NCBI GenBank assembly: GCA_027621175.1
Contig: JAQCCM010000015.1
Coordinates: 1 to 38,042, forward strand
Length of the DNA stretch: 38,042 bases
Source: Bacteroidota bacterium
Lineage (GTDB): Bacteria > Bacteroidota > Bacteroidia > Flavobacteriales > Flavobacteriaceae
Direction of reading: 5' to 3'
Of the stretch, positions 24,100-32,241 are shown piece by piece. Position 1 is the stretch's first letter; the number at the start of each line of letters is the position of its first letter. Position numbers and translations under genes: made by a program. The notes below the pieces were generated by a model. It searched no databases and was not told the origin of the DNA. It worked only from the letters and a program-made list of their open reading frames with translations.

Positions 24100-26109
24100 C
24101 TAATTGTATTGCTCTCCGCTCCCTTGAGCATATAAAACACCGCTTCCGTCTGCCTTGGTAGGCCATGTGAAGCTCAGTTTAGTTTTCGGATTGGCATCGC
24201 CAAATAGCACGTCTGCAATACCTTCCCCCGCCATACCAGGTAAAAAAGAAGCTACAAAAGCGTCCCATTGTGCTTCCATATCGTGTACCAACAATGGGCG
24301 TCCAGAAAGCAACAAAACGACAACTTTATTCCCAGAAGCATTAGCGCGTTCTAAAACTTCTAAATCAGCTTTATTAAGGCGTAAGTCAGCGTCGTCACCA
24401 AATCCTTCGGCATAAGGATATTCTCCAATAACAGCGAGGATAACATCGCCTTCAGGAAGTGTATTAGCGTTTGGCTCATAAGTGATTTTCGCACTTGGCG
24501 CTACTTTTTTAATACCATCTAAAATTGTTGTTCCGCTTGGCTGAAGTACACGATTTGCCATGAAAGCAGTAAAATCTGCTGGAGAAACTTTACCATTTTC
24601 GTCTGGGTCAATTTCATTAAAATAAGCTACCCAATCCGCAGGGTTAAATTTGTTCTCAAAAATTTTTTCAAGTTGTATGTTATATTCGACTTTGGTAAGT
24701 ATCCCATCGGCATTGTAGTCCAAAAAGTGGAAATCGGGTGTGAAAAATCCTTGCCAATCGGTTGTCCAACCCCCGTTTTGTACACCAAGATTGTTTGCCG
24801 CTGAGCCTACTACCGTAATTGAAATGGACTTGTCAAATGGAAGTGTCCCTTCGTTTTTCAATAATACAGCAGATTTTTGAACCGCTTCACGAGCAAGTGC
24901 ACGGTGTTCCGAAGACCCTATTTTACTTAAGAACGAATCGTCAATTAAAGGGTCATCAAATAGACCAATCTCCATTTTAACTTTTAAAATTCTACGTACC
25001 GCGTCGTTAATACGCTCCATGGGAACGCTACCTTCGTTTACTGCATCAATCAGTAATTTTATAAATGTTTTGTAGTGTTGTTGGTTTTGACCTTTCATGA
25101 TTCCTGGCACCATTACCATATCAATACCCGCATTAATACCATTTATCACATCCGATTTGTAATCTCCTGGAATTTCATCAATTCCTGCCCAATCCGAAAC
25201 GACAAAACCTGCAAAGCCTAGCTCTTCTTTAAGTAAATCGGTTAAAAGGTATTTATTTCCGTGGCATTTTTCTCCGCGAACACTATTAAAACTCGCCATT
25301 ATCGTTTTTACATCGGCAGCAATAGCTGTTTTGTATGGCGGAAGATATATTTCCCGAAGCGACTTATCATTTAATTGAACATCGCCTCGATCAATGTGAT
25401 ATGTGTGTTTACCATCCACCCTGGTTCCCGTACCCCAAACAGTAGCCCCATCTCCTATAAAATGTTTAGCACAGGCTGCCACTTGTTTGTTTTGCACACC
25501 CGACAACCTATCTTGGTAGCCTAGAATCGCTGCTTGCGTAAGCCCATCCACAATGTCGGTAGTTTGACCAAATCCTTCGTAAAAACGCCCCCACCTAGCA
25601 TCTTGCGGAATGGTAATACAAGGCGAAAAAGTCCAATGAATTCCAGTAGCAGCAACCTCAATTGCCGTAGCTTTATTTACACGATATACAAGGTCCGCAT
25701 CATTAGAAGCACCAAGTGCGAGGTTGTGTGGAAATACTGTAGCGCCCAAAACATTGTTATGTCCATGAACAGCGTCAATTCCATAAATAAGGGGAATTCC
25801 AAGGCGGTTACTCATAGCTATTTTCTGGTACCCATTTACCATATCTAGCCATCCTTTTGGTGTATTTGTTTTTGGAGCTGAACCCCCTCCACTAAGAATA
25901 GAACCAATGTGATAGGTTTGAATATCCTGTGGACTATCTATTAAACGCATATCTACTTGTGTCATTTGACCCACTTTTTCAGCGAGTGTCATTTGGCTTA
26001 AAATAGCGTCCACTTTTTTTGAAACACTTTTTTCTTGCTTTGACGTTTGCGAACAGGATGTAAAGGCAAAACAAGCAATAAGCAAGAGTTTAAGACATAT
26101 TGATTTCAT
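24100..26109 (-). CDS. GH3 beta-glucosidase lipoprotein with inserted EF-hand pair
   Basis: 669-residue exo-acting glycoside hydrolase, probably releasing glucose from laminarin oligosaccharides. Type II signal peptide with lipobox (CFAFTSC, Cys19). The N-terminal barrel has QDARWGRFYEGFG, KHFIGDGATVWGT and the nucleophile Asp306 in VSDWAG; the C-terminal domain has GEYPYAEGFGDD with the likely acid/base Glu. Unusual: between GGWTTDWQG and SGTTILDGI there is an insert of about 70 residues with two canonical EF-hand loops (DYNADGILTKVE, 464-475, and DPDENGKVSPAD, 501-512). The GH17 gene lies 21 bases upstream. Last intact gene of the PUL. Confidence 0.9.
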   Translation of the reverse strand: MKSICLKLLLIACFAFTSCSQTSKQEKSVSKKVDAILSQMTLAEKVGQMTQVDMRLIDSPQDIQTYHIGSILSGGGSAPKTNTPKGWLDMVNGYQKIAMSNRLGIPLIYGIDAVHGHNNVLGATVFPHNLALGASNDADLVYRVNKATAIEVAATGIHWTFSPCITIPQDARWGRFYEGFGQTTDIVDGLTQAAILGYQDRLSGVQNKQVAACAKHFIGDGATVWGTGTRVDGKHTYHIDRGDVQLNDKSLREIYLPPYKTAIAADVKTIMASFNSVRGEKCHGNKYLLTDLLKEELGFAGFVVSDWAGIDEIPGDYKSDVINGINAGIDMVMVPGIMKGQNQQHYKTFIKLLIDAVNEGSVPMERINDAVRRILKVKMEIGLFDDPLIDDSFLSKIGSSEHRALAREAVQKSAVLLKNEGTLPFDKSISITVVGSAANNLGVQNGGWTTDWQGFFTPDFHFLDYNADGILTKVEYNIQLEKIFENKFNPADWVAYFNEIDPDENGKVSPADFTAFMANRVLQPSGTTILDGIKKVAPSAKITYEPNANTLPEGDVILAVIGEYPYAEGFGDDADLRLNKADLEVLERANASGNKVVVLLLSGRPLLVHDMEAQWDAFVASFLPGMAGEGIADVLFGDANPKTKLSFTWPTKADGSGVLYAQGSGEQYN

Positions 26110-26130
26110 ACTAAATTCTTTATTAAGTCT

Positions 26131-27072
26131 TTAAAATTTCAACTTTTCATTTTTATCCCACAGTCCCCAATAGGCCCCTACTTCGCCTTCGGGTCCTACT
26201 TTCCAAGACTCGTCAAAAGAAGAAAAATAAAACACATCGATATTTGCGTTTTTTGCCCAAGCTTGGGTGTTTATGAAGTACTTCATGGCGTGTATTTCAG
26301 AGGGAACAGACCCTTTTAGCGGTTCGCCTTTACTAGGCCAGCCTGTTTCCGTAATGATCACCTTTTTGCCTTTAGCCGCACTCCATACCTGCCCATACAT
26401 TTGCTGCATATGATTTAGTGCATATTCCTCTGGACAACCCTCCCAAAAAGGATAGCAGTTAGATAGGATCACATCAGAATGCTCTACAAGCTCTGGGTGT
26501 AAAGAAAACTCATAATACGCATCAACATAGCCAATGGGTATGTGTGAGGGAATGGCCTTACGAACTCGCTTCATAAATTTTAGGAGTGCCTCGAGTGTCA
26601 AATCGTTTCGGTAAAGCACTTCGTTGCCTACGGCAGCGATATCTACACAGCCTTCATTGGCAAGTGCAATGAGTGACGTTATTTCTTGCTCATTTTTTTC
26701 GTCATCGTCTCCAAGCCATGCGCCTACCATGGTTTTTAGTCCATGCTTGTGCGCTAAACGAGGAATGTGTTCATTACCTTCAATACAAGAAAATGAGCGT
26801 ATCCATTTGGTGTATGGTTTTAAGATTTTTACACGACGTTCCACTTGTGCTTCCGTGATGGTGTCACCGGGTTGTTGTCCGTCTTCGTACATGCTAAAGC
26901 AAATGCCATGCATGCCTGATTGAAGCGTTTTACGCCATAACGCTTTAAAATCTTTGGGAATAGGGGTATTAGATGAAGAATCTTGAGGAATAAATGCCTC
27001 AAAATCAATCCCCTTGTATGACTTGTACGTTAAATCTTCTAAGCTAAATTCTACGCCTTCCCTGTATGACAT
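26131..27072 (-). CDS. GH17 beta-1,3-glucanase without signal peptide
   Basis: 313-residue family 17 glycoside hydrolase acting on beta-1,3-glucan. Acid/base Glu151 in AVGNEVLY, nucleophile Glu242 in ITETGWPS, and SFDESWK with LWDKNEK near the end. No signal peptide is seen, so it is probably cytoplasmic. The frame is open to 27123, but the ATG at 27072 lies one base after the TAA of the transporter-GH17 gene (TAAaATG) and is the better start. It is clearly paralogous to the GH17 half of that fusion (shared GLKTMVGAW, NCYPFWEG), so a duplication is likely. A free cytoplasmic partner to the tethered enzyme is an inference. Confidence 0.9.
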   Translation of the reverse strand: MSYREGVEFSLEDLTYKSYKGIDFEAFIPQDSSSNTPIPKDFKALWRKTLQSGMHGICFSMYEDGQQPGDTITEAQVERRVKILKPYTKWIRSFSCIEGNEHIPRLAHKHGLKTMVGAWLGDDDEKNEQEITSLIALANEGCVDIAAVGNEVLYRNDLTLEALLKFMKRVRKAIPSHIPIGYVDAYYEFSLHPELVEHSDVILSNCYPFWEGCPEEYALNHMQQMYGQVWSAAKGKKVIITETGWPSKGEPLKGSVPSEIHAMKYFINTQAWAKNANIDVFYFSSFDESWKVGPEGEVGAYWGLWDKNEKLKF

Positions 27073-27073
27073 T

Positions 27074-29425
27074 TTATTCGTATTTGCGTTTTTCGTTTTT
27101 ATCCCAAATTCCCCATCGTGCACCTACATCACCCTCGTGATGTACTTTCCAAGATTCATCAAAAGATGAAAAGTAGAATAAGGGTACTTTTTGCGCTGCC
27201 GCCCAGGCGCATGCATTAACAAAATACTCCATCGCATTTTGAGAAGACGGCTTTGATTCTCCGACAACATCCCCTTTGTTTGGCCATCCTGTTTCCGTTA
27301 CAATAACAGGTTTTCCATTTGCTATGCTTTTGGTTGCTTGAACCATTTCGTTTAAATACGATGTGGCAAATTCAATTTTACTGCCTTCCCAAAAAGGATA
27401 GCAATTGATTAGAATTACATCACATGCTTCAACTAATTTTGGGCGCTTAATAAACTGATAATATGCATCTACATATCCTAGTTTAATGTCTGGAAGAGCA
27501 CTTTTAACTTGAGCTAAGTAGTTAAGGATTTGTTGTTCGTCTAAATCATCACGCATCAAGGTTTCATTCCCTACTACTGCAATATCAACGAGCCCGTCTT
27601 CGGCGAGTTGAATAAGCGCTTTTATTTCCTTGTCATTTTCTTCTTTATCAGCACCTATCCAAGCACCAACCATGGTTTTAAGTCCTTTAGCTTTGGCCGC
27701 TTTAGGGATATGCTCATTCCCTCCCGTACACGAAAACGAACGCACCCAATTGGTGTAAGGAGCGATGATATCCATTCTTTCATTTATTTGACTTTCAGAT
27801 AAAATATCTCCAACATTTTGATTTTCGCGATAAGGGCTAAAGCAAATGCCATGTAACCCAGTGTTTAAGACTTTACTAAACAACGCTTTTTGTTTTGGTT
27901 TTGAATATGTTGAAAAATCAATATCCGAATGAAGTCTTGTTGTGATATGTGCGCCAGTTAAGTTAGAGAGGTTACCTAATTGGTACTGATACGTATTCGT
28001 TTTAGCTGTGTCTTTTCGTGCTTTTAATTGTGCTCTGATTTCATTGGCACGTTTCTCATCAATACTATAATCTCGCATTATCCACATGGCTAAAAGGGTG
28101 CCTGCAAGAGGGAAAAAGCAGAAAAATGCGTGTAATCCATCAACAGCCGGTTGTTGTTCTACGGTGGCTAAATCTGGGTTGAAGCCCACAATAGCAATGA
28201 TAACACCACTAAGGGCTCCAGCTATGGCAAAACCTACTTTAACCATCCACCAATAAATAGCGCCAAAAAGGCCTTCTCTACGTAAGCCCGAATTTAATTC
28301 ATCAATGTCAATGACATCTGCGGTCATAGACATCATAATGGTAAATAAACTTCCTATCCCAAACGAAAAGAAGGGTAGAGCGATGATATACATCCAAGGT
28401 TTACCAGGAACAAATAAAAACCAAAGCAATAAATATCCTAACACTGAAATCCCCTGAGCTATGATAAATGCTTTCTTTTTACCAAAATTCCTGGACATCC
28501 ATGTAACGATTGGAATGACAATAAATGTAGTTCCCAATGCACTTAAACAACCAAAAAGAGAAACCCAAATACCACTTGCCCCAGCATCTCCGTTAAAGAG
28601 TTTATAAACGATCACAAAAAAAGTAAGCGCTGCGACGGTGTTAAACGCATTAAAAATTAAAAATGTAGCGCCACATAATTTTCTAAACTCTTTTATTTTA
28701 AATGCAGCTATAAAACTGTGATAAATCATTTTTAGACTGTTCCCAACATTAGCCATATTTAAGGGCTCATAATTTTCATTAAGAGTTGATTTACTCTTAA
28801 TAAATATTGCTGGTACTATTGCACAAATCGCACACGGAATAGCAACCCATATAGATAACTCTCTAACCGCAACTTCTGCAGATGGGAACCATTCTGGATC
28901 GTACATAATAACCCAAAACCATGGCGCAATCACCCATGCCCATTGCCCAATCCATTGCGCAATGGCCATGATATTGGTGCGTTCATGAAAATCGTTACTC
29001 ATCTCATAGCCCATAGCTACATAAGGCACACTGAAAAAAGTTAGGCCCAAGTAAAAAACCAAAGACCAAAGAAAGAAGTACCAGAAGTTAAACTCTAATG
29101 AGTTTTCCTTAAAGAGTTGCCACATAAAAATATAAGCGACTCCCATAATTATACCCCCTATCAAAACATACTGCCTACGACGTCCCCACTTCGATTTTGT
29201 GTTATCTGATATAAAACCCATTATAGGATCCGTAATGGAATCGAATATTCTTGGAAAAAAATAAATTAAAGACCACATCCATCCAGGAAAACCTAAGTCT
29301 TGAACTAAAACAACCATAAAAATTCCTAAAATAGCAGGGAACATTTGGTTTGCAAACATTCCTACGCCAAAAGCTATTTTTTCAGTTATGGAAACTTTAT
29401 GAGACGGTAAAGACTGTGCTTTCAT
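27074..29425 (-). CDS. MFS (GPH family) sugar transporter fused to GH17 glucanase
   Basis: 783-residue fusion. Residues 1-450 form a 12-segment transporter with the GPH cation:sugar symporter signature FDSITDPIMGFISDNTKSKW (61-80) followed by GRRRQ. A basic linker (451-500, RDYSIDEKRANEIRAQLKAR) leads to a complete GH17 domain (501-783) with acid/base Glu621 (VGNETL) and nucleophile Glu711 (VTETGWPN). With 12 segments and a positively charged linker both ends lie in the cytoplasm, so the enzyme would hang inside the cell beneath the pore. A role in importing laminari-oligosaccharides and trimming them on entry is inferred. It follows GH30 after 9 bases, and a free GH17 follows after one base. 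Confidence 0.92.
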   Translation of the reverse strand: MKAQSLPSHKVSITEKIAFGVGMFANQMFPAILGIFMVVLVQDLGFPGWMWSLIYFFPRIFDSITDPIMGFISDNTKSKWGRRRQYVLIGGIIMGVAYIFMWQLFKENSLEFNFWYFFLWSLVFYLGLTFFSVPYVAMGYEMSNDFHERTNIMAIAQWIGQWAWVIAPWFWVIMYDPEWFPSAEVAVRELSIWVAIPCAICAIVPAIFIKSKSTLNENYEPLNMANVGNSLKMIYHSFIAAFKIKEFRKLCGATFLIFNAFNTVAALTFFVIVYKLFNGDAGASGIWVSLFGCLSALGTTFIVIPIVTWMSRNFGKKKAFIIAQGISVLGYLLLWFLFVPGKPWMYIIALPFFSFGIGSLFTIMMSMTADVIDIDELNSGLRREGLFGAIYWWMVKVGFAIAGALSGVIIAIVGFNPDLATVEQQPAVDGLHAFFCFFPLAGTLLAMWIMRDYSIDEKRANEIRAQLKARKDTAKTNTYQYQLGNLSNLTGAHITTRLHSDIDFSTYSKPKQKALFSKVLNTGLHGICFSPYRENQNVGDILSESQINERMDIIAPYTNWVRSFSCTGGNEHIPKAAKAKGLKTMVGAWIGADKEENDKEIKALIQLAEDGLVDIAVVGNETLMRDDLDEQQILNYLAQVKSALPDIKLGYVDAYYQFIKRPKLVEACDVILINCYPFWEGSKIEFATSYLNEMVQATKSIANGKPVIVTETGWPNKGDVVGESKPSSQNAMEYFVNACAWAAAQKVPLFYFSSFDESWKVHHEGDVGARWGIWDKNEKRKYE

Positions 29426-29434
29426 GTGGTTGAT

Positions 29435-30916
29435 TTAGTTGTTAATCATAATAGTCTGTATGGCTTGAGGGCTTATACTGATGGTTTTGGTTAGGCCGTT
29501 AAGTGATAGTTCAAAATTTTTGGGAGAAGTTCCTTCATTAAAAACAACAACTGCAATAGATGCATCTGGGTTTTTGGCAGCAGTCACCATGAGTTCCTTG
29601 TCAGAATGTTGGGCATCAATGACTACCGCACCTGGGCGAATATATTTGCTAAAATGCGCCATGATGTAGTATAAGGGAGTAAAATAAACTTCGTCCTTTT
29701 CTGTATCTACAATTACTGGGGCAATACACCAGTTATTTGCCCAGTTGGGACCTCCTTTTGTGTCTAAAACCATGTTCCAATCTACCCAACCGTCAACCCA
29801 GTTGTTTAGGCAACCAATAATATCTCGGGCATACCGATTTGCAGGGGCATATTTTGGGTGTAGATATTTTTTAGAGGCTTCGCGCCAATCGTAGCCCCAA
29901 TCTGTGGCTTCTTTTTTCCAATACCATTTGTCATCTTGCCACACCGGAACTTCAGCATCTATACAAGCCTCTGTTTGAATAAGGTATTTATCGGGAGCCT
30001 TTTCGTGCGCATATTGTAATTCTGTTGGGAAATAGTCATACGTACTCTCGTACCAATGCACCGCAGTCCCATCATAATATTTTGATGAAGCAGCATCTTT
30101 ATACATCACATCTACCCACTCGCGGATGCCTTCACGGTTTTGATCATAACCTAGAATAACTAAATCTCCCTTGCCATCGGCTTCTAATTTTGGCCCTAAA
30201 AAATGTTGTACAAAATGGGTCATTTCTTCTGGTGAATAATGCATACTCTCCCAATTTTCACCATTCCCGTGTGGTTCATTTTCAACGGTAAAGCCCCAAA
30301 TATCAATACCCTCCGCTTTATACGCATCCACATATTTGGAAAAAAACAAGGCCCAAGTGTCGTAATATTCGGGCAGGAGTTTTCCGCCCACCCAACTATT
30401 GTTGTCTTTCATCCATGGTGCAGCAGACCACGGAGAGGCAAAAAGACGAAAGCCGTCTTCCGAAACAGCCATAGCATCCTTTATCATGGGAATCAAATCA
30501 TCTTTATCCTCATCCACAGAAAAATGAAAGAGTTCCTTGTCGCCAGGAACAGGTGTATAGGAATAATTGTTCAAGGAAAAGTCACATGAATTCATGTGGG
30601 TTCGCGTCAGGGAATAGCGGGCTCCCTCTTTAGCAAAATACGCTTTTAGTATGTTGTCTCTATTTTCTTTGCTCACCTTATTTAGTAAGTATGCCGATGA
30701 TTCTGTAAAAGCACCTCCAAAGCCTGTAATGGTTTGAAATTTTTTAGCGACATCCAAGTTTATGGTTGAGGGCTTTTCATCAACGCTAAAGTCAGTTCGT
30801 TTTGTGTGTTTGTTTCCGCTTTCAGAAGTTTCAAAAACCTCCACTTCTAAGGGTTGTGTACAAGAAGCTAATGTCATAACTAATATAAATACGAATTGAG
30901 TTGTGTAGCGCGTCAT
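29435..30916 (-). CDS. GH30 beta-1,6-glucosidase lipoprotein
   Basis: 493 residues, lipoprotein signal peptide with lipobox (LVMTLASC, Cys at 19). The GH30_1-like (beta/alpha)8 barrel shows ITGFGGAFTESSAYLL, the acid/base Glu214 in TVENEP and the nucleophile Glu316 in QTEACID, then a short C-terminal beta domain ending in FNEGTSPKNFELSL. GH30 enzymes of marine flavobacterial laminarin PULs are reported to remove beta-1,6-linked glucose branches from laminarin; that role is assigned here by family and context. It is followed after 9 bases by the transporter fusion, and preceded by the lipoprotein GH17 with 21 bases between. Confidence 0.9.
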   Translation of the reverse strand: MTRYTTQFVFILVMTLASCTQPLEVEVFETSESGNKHTKRTDFSVDEKPSTINLDVAKKFQTITGFGGAFTESSAYLLNKVSKENRDNILKAYFAKEGARYSLTRTHMNSCDFSLNNYSYTPVPGDKELFHFSVDEDKDDLIPMIKDAMAVSEDGFRLFASPWSAAPWMKDNNSWVGGKLLPEYYDTWALFFSKYVDAYKAEGIDIWGFTVENEPHGNGENWESMHYSPEEMTHFVQHFLGPKLEADGKGDLVILGYDQNREGIREWVDVMYKDAASSKYYDGTAVHWYESTYDYFPTELQYAHEKAPDKYLIQTEACIDAEVPVWQDDKWYWKKEATDWGYDWREASKKYLHPKYAPANRYARDIIGCLNNWVDGWVDWNMVLDTKGGPNWANNWCIAPVIVDTEKDEVYFTPLYYIMAHFSKYIRPGAVVIDAQHSDKELMVTAAKNPDASIAVVVFNEGTSPKNFELSLNGLTKTISISPQAIQTIMINN

Positions 30917-30937
30917 GGTTTTAATTCAGGTTGTGTT

Positions 30938-32194
30938 CTAATATGTTGGGGGTAAAACAGAAATAAATACATTTTCATTATTTCCATTAAATGTTTTTGT
31001 AATGGGTGCGCCATTTCGTGTAAGTCCATCAAAAATTCCCTTGTCAACAAAATCCCAAAGGGCATATTTGGCTTTTCCGTCAACAGTAATGAGACCAAAA
31101 TGATTCTCAGATCCCTTTGGATTATGTGCGTCTTTCCAAGGCTCGTCAAAGGCTTCAAAATAAAAACAAGACACGCCATTTTCTTTAGCCCATGAGCGTA
31201 TAAGCTCATAATACTTTGCCTGTTTGTACTGGTCAGCAGCGTGAGATCCTTTTCTGCCGTAAAACCCATTTGAAATTGTAGCCCACCCTGTTTCACCAAT
31301 ATGTATGGGTTTTTCAATACCCAAGCTGTTCATGTATTTTTTTACTCCGTTGTACTGAGAAACAGCAAAATCACGCGCCCGTAACATCGCAGCATCAATG
31401 AGTTGGCGTGGGGTTTTGTCCACAGCATCGTCAGGTTGAATATCCCAAAAAGCAGGTGTGTAATGTGTGTTATGAAAGGGATACGTATGCATTGAAATAT
31501 AGTCCACGGCTGCCATAAGCGCTGCCAAGTCTTCGGTGTGGTATGAAGGGTCGCCACCGCCCCAAGAAGCAAAGTCGTCTGAACAGGTAATCCACAAATC
31601 ATTGGACAGTTTTCCTTCTTTCTTTAGGTCTTGCAAGTGTGTTACCCATTTTAAAATAATATGTGGCTCAACGTAATAAGAGGTTGCCCACCTTACCATC
31701 GCCTCATTTCCAACCGCAATGATTTTAACAATATCTGGATATTGATTGGCAAGTTCAACCGCTTTGTCAATTTCTTGCGCATTGCGCTCACTTTCCACAT
31801 GATGATTCACCACCTTGTCTGTCCATGCGTTTAGGCAGTCAATCCAAGCGCCTAACATCACGTACATTTCAAACTCAGGATTTTCCTTTCTTAGTTCTGA
31901 AATGGCTTTTAGCAAATTAGCAGCCTGAGGTAAATGCACATTATAGGTTCTCACAATGCGAATGCCCATAGCGTGAAGAATTTTCATGTCTTCTTTTAAC
32001 TCAACAATGGTGGGCTGAACATCACGAGATGTCTTTCGGTATCCGCCATACGATATTGCTTTGTATTTGGGGTTTCCTAAAATTTCGCCCGCAGTTTTGC
32101 TTTCCATACTCGAATGTTGTGTGTTACAAGACACTGAAAACCATAACACTAGTGTGAAAAATCCATATACTCCGATAATTCTCATAGTGCTCAT
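30938..32194 (-). CDS. GH17 endo-beta-1,3-glucanase lipoprotein
   Basis: 418 residues; signal peptide and lipobox (LWFSVSC, Cys23). GH17 fold with IRIVRTYNVH (early beta strand), acid/base Glu164 in AVGNEAMV, TYPFHN and the nucleophile Glu301 in IGETGWAT, FEAFDEPWK near the end. Longer and more distant than the two cytoplasmic GH17 modules of the same locus (IRIVRTYN instead of WIRSFS), so it has a different origin. Likely outer-membrane-anchored or periplasmic, cleaving laminarin backbone. An alternative ATG at 32185 (codon 4) is equally possible. It is 47 bases downstream of the phosphorylase. Confidence 0.88.
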   Translation of the reverse strand: MSTMRIIGVYGFFTLVLWFSVSCNTQHSSMESKTAGEILGNPKYKAISYGGYRKTSRDVQPTIVELKEDMKILHAMGIRIVRTYNVHLPQAANLLKAISELRKENPEFEMYVMLGAWIDCLNAWTDKVVNHHVESERNAQEIDKAVELANQYPDIVKIIAVGNEAMVRWATSYYVEPHIILKWVTHLQDLKKEGKLSNDLWITCSDDFASWGGGDPSYHTEDLAALMAAVDYISMHTYPFHNTHYTPAFWDIQPDDAVDKTPRQLIDAAMLRARDFAVSQYNGVKKYMNSLGIEKPIHIGETGWATISNGFYGRKGSHAADQYKQAKYYELIRSWAKENGVSCFYFEAFDEPWKDAHNPKGSENHFGLITVDGKAKYALWDFVDKGIFDGLTRNGAPITKTFNGNNENVFISVLPPTY

Positions 32195-32241
32195 ACTTGA
32201 ATGGGGGAATCAATATCCACAAATGATTTTTTACTTCAATA

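Noticed and set aside
30913-31317. 134-codon minus-strand ORF inside the GH17 lipoprotein gene
   Set aside because: It overlaps the well-supported GH17 gene in another frame, has no domain or signal peptide and reads as a shadow of that gene.
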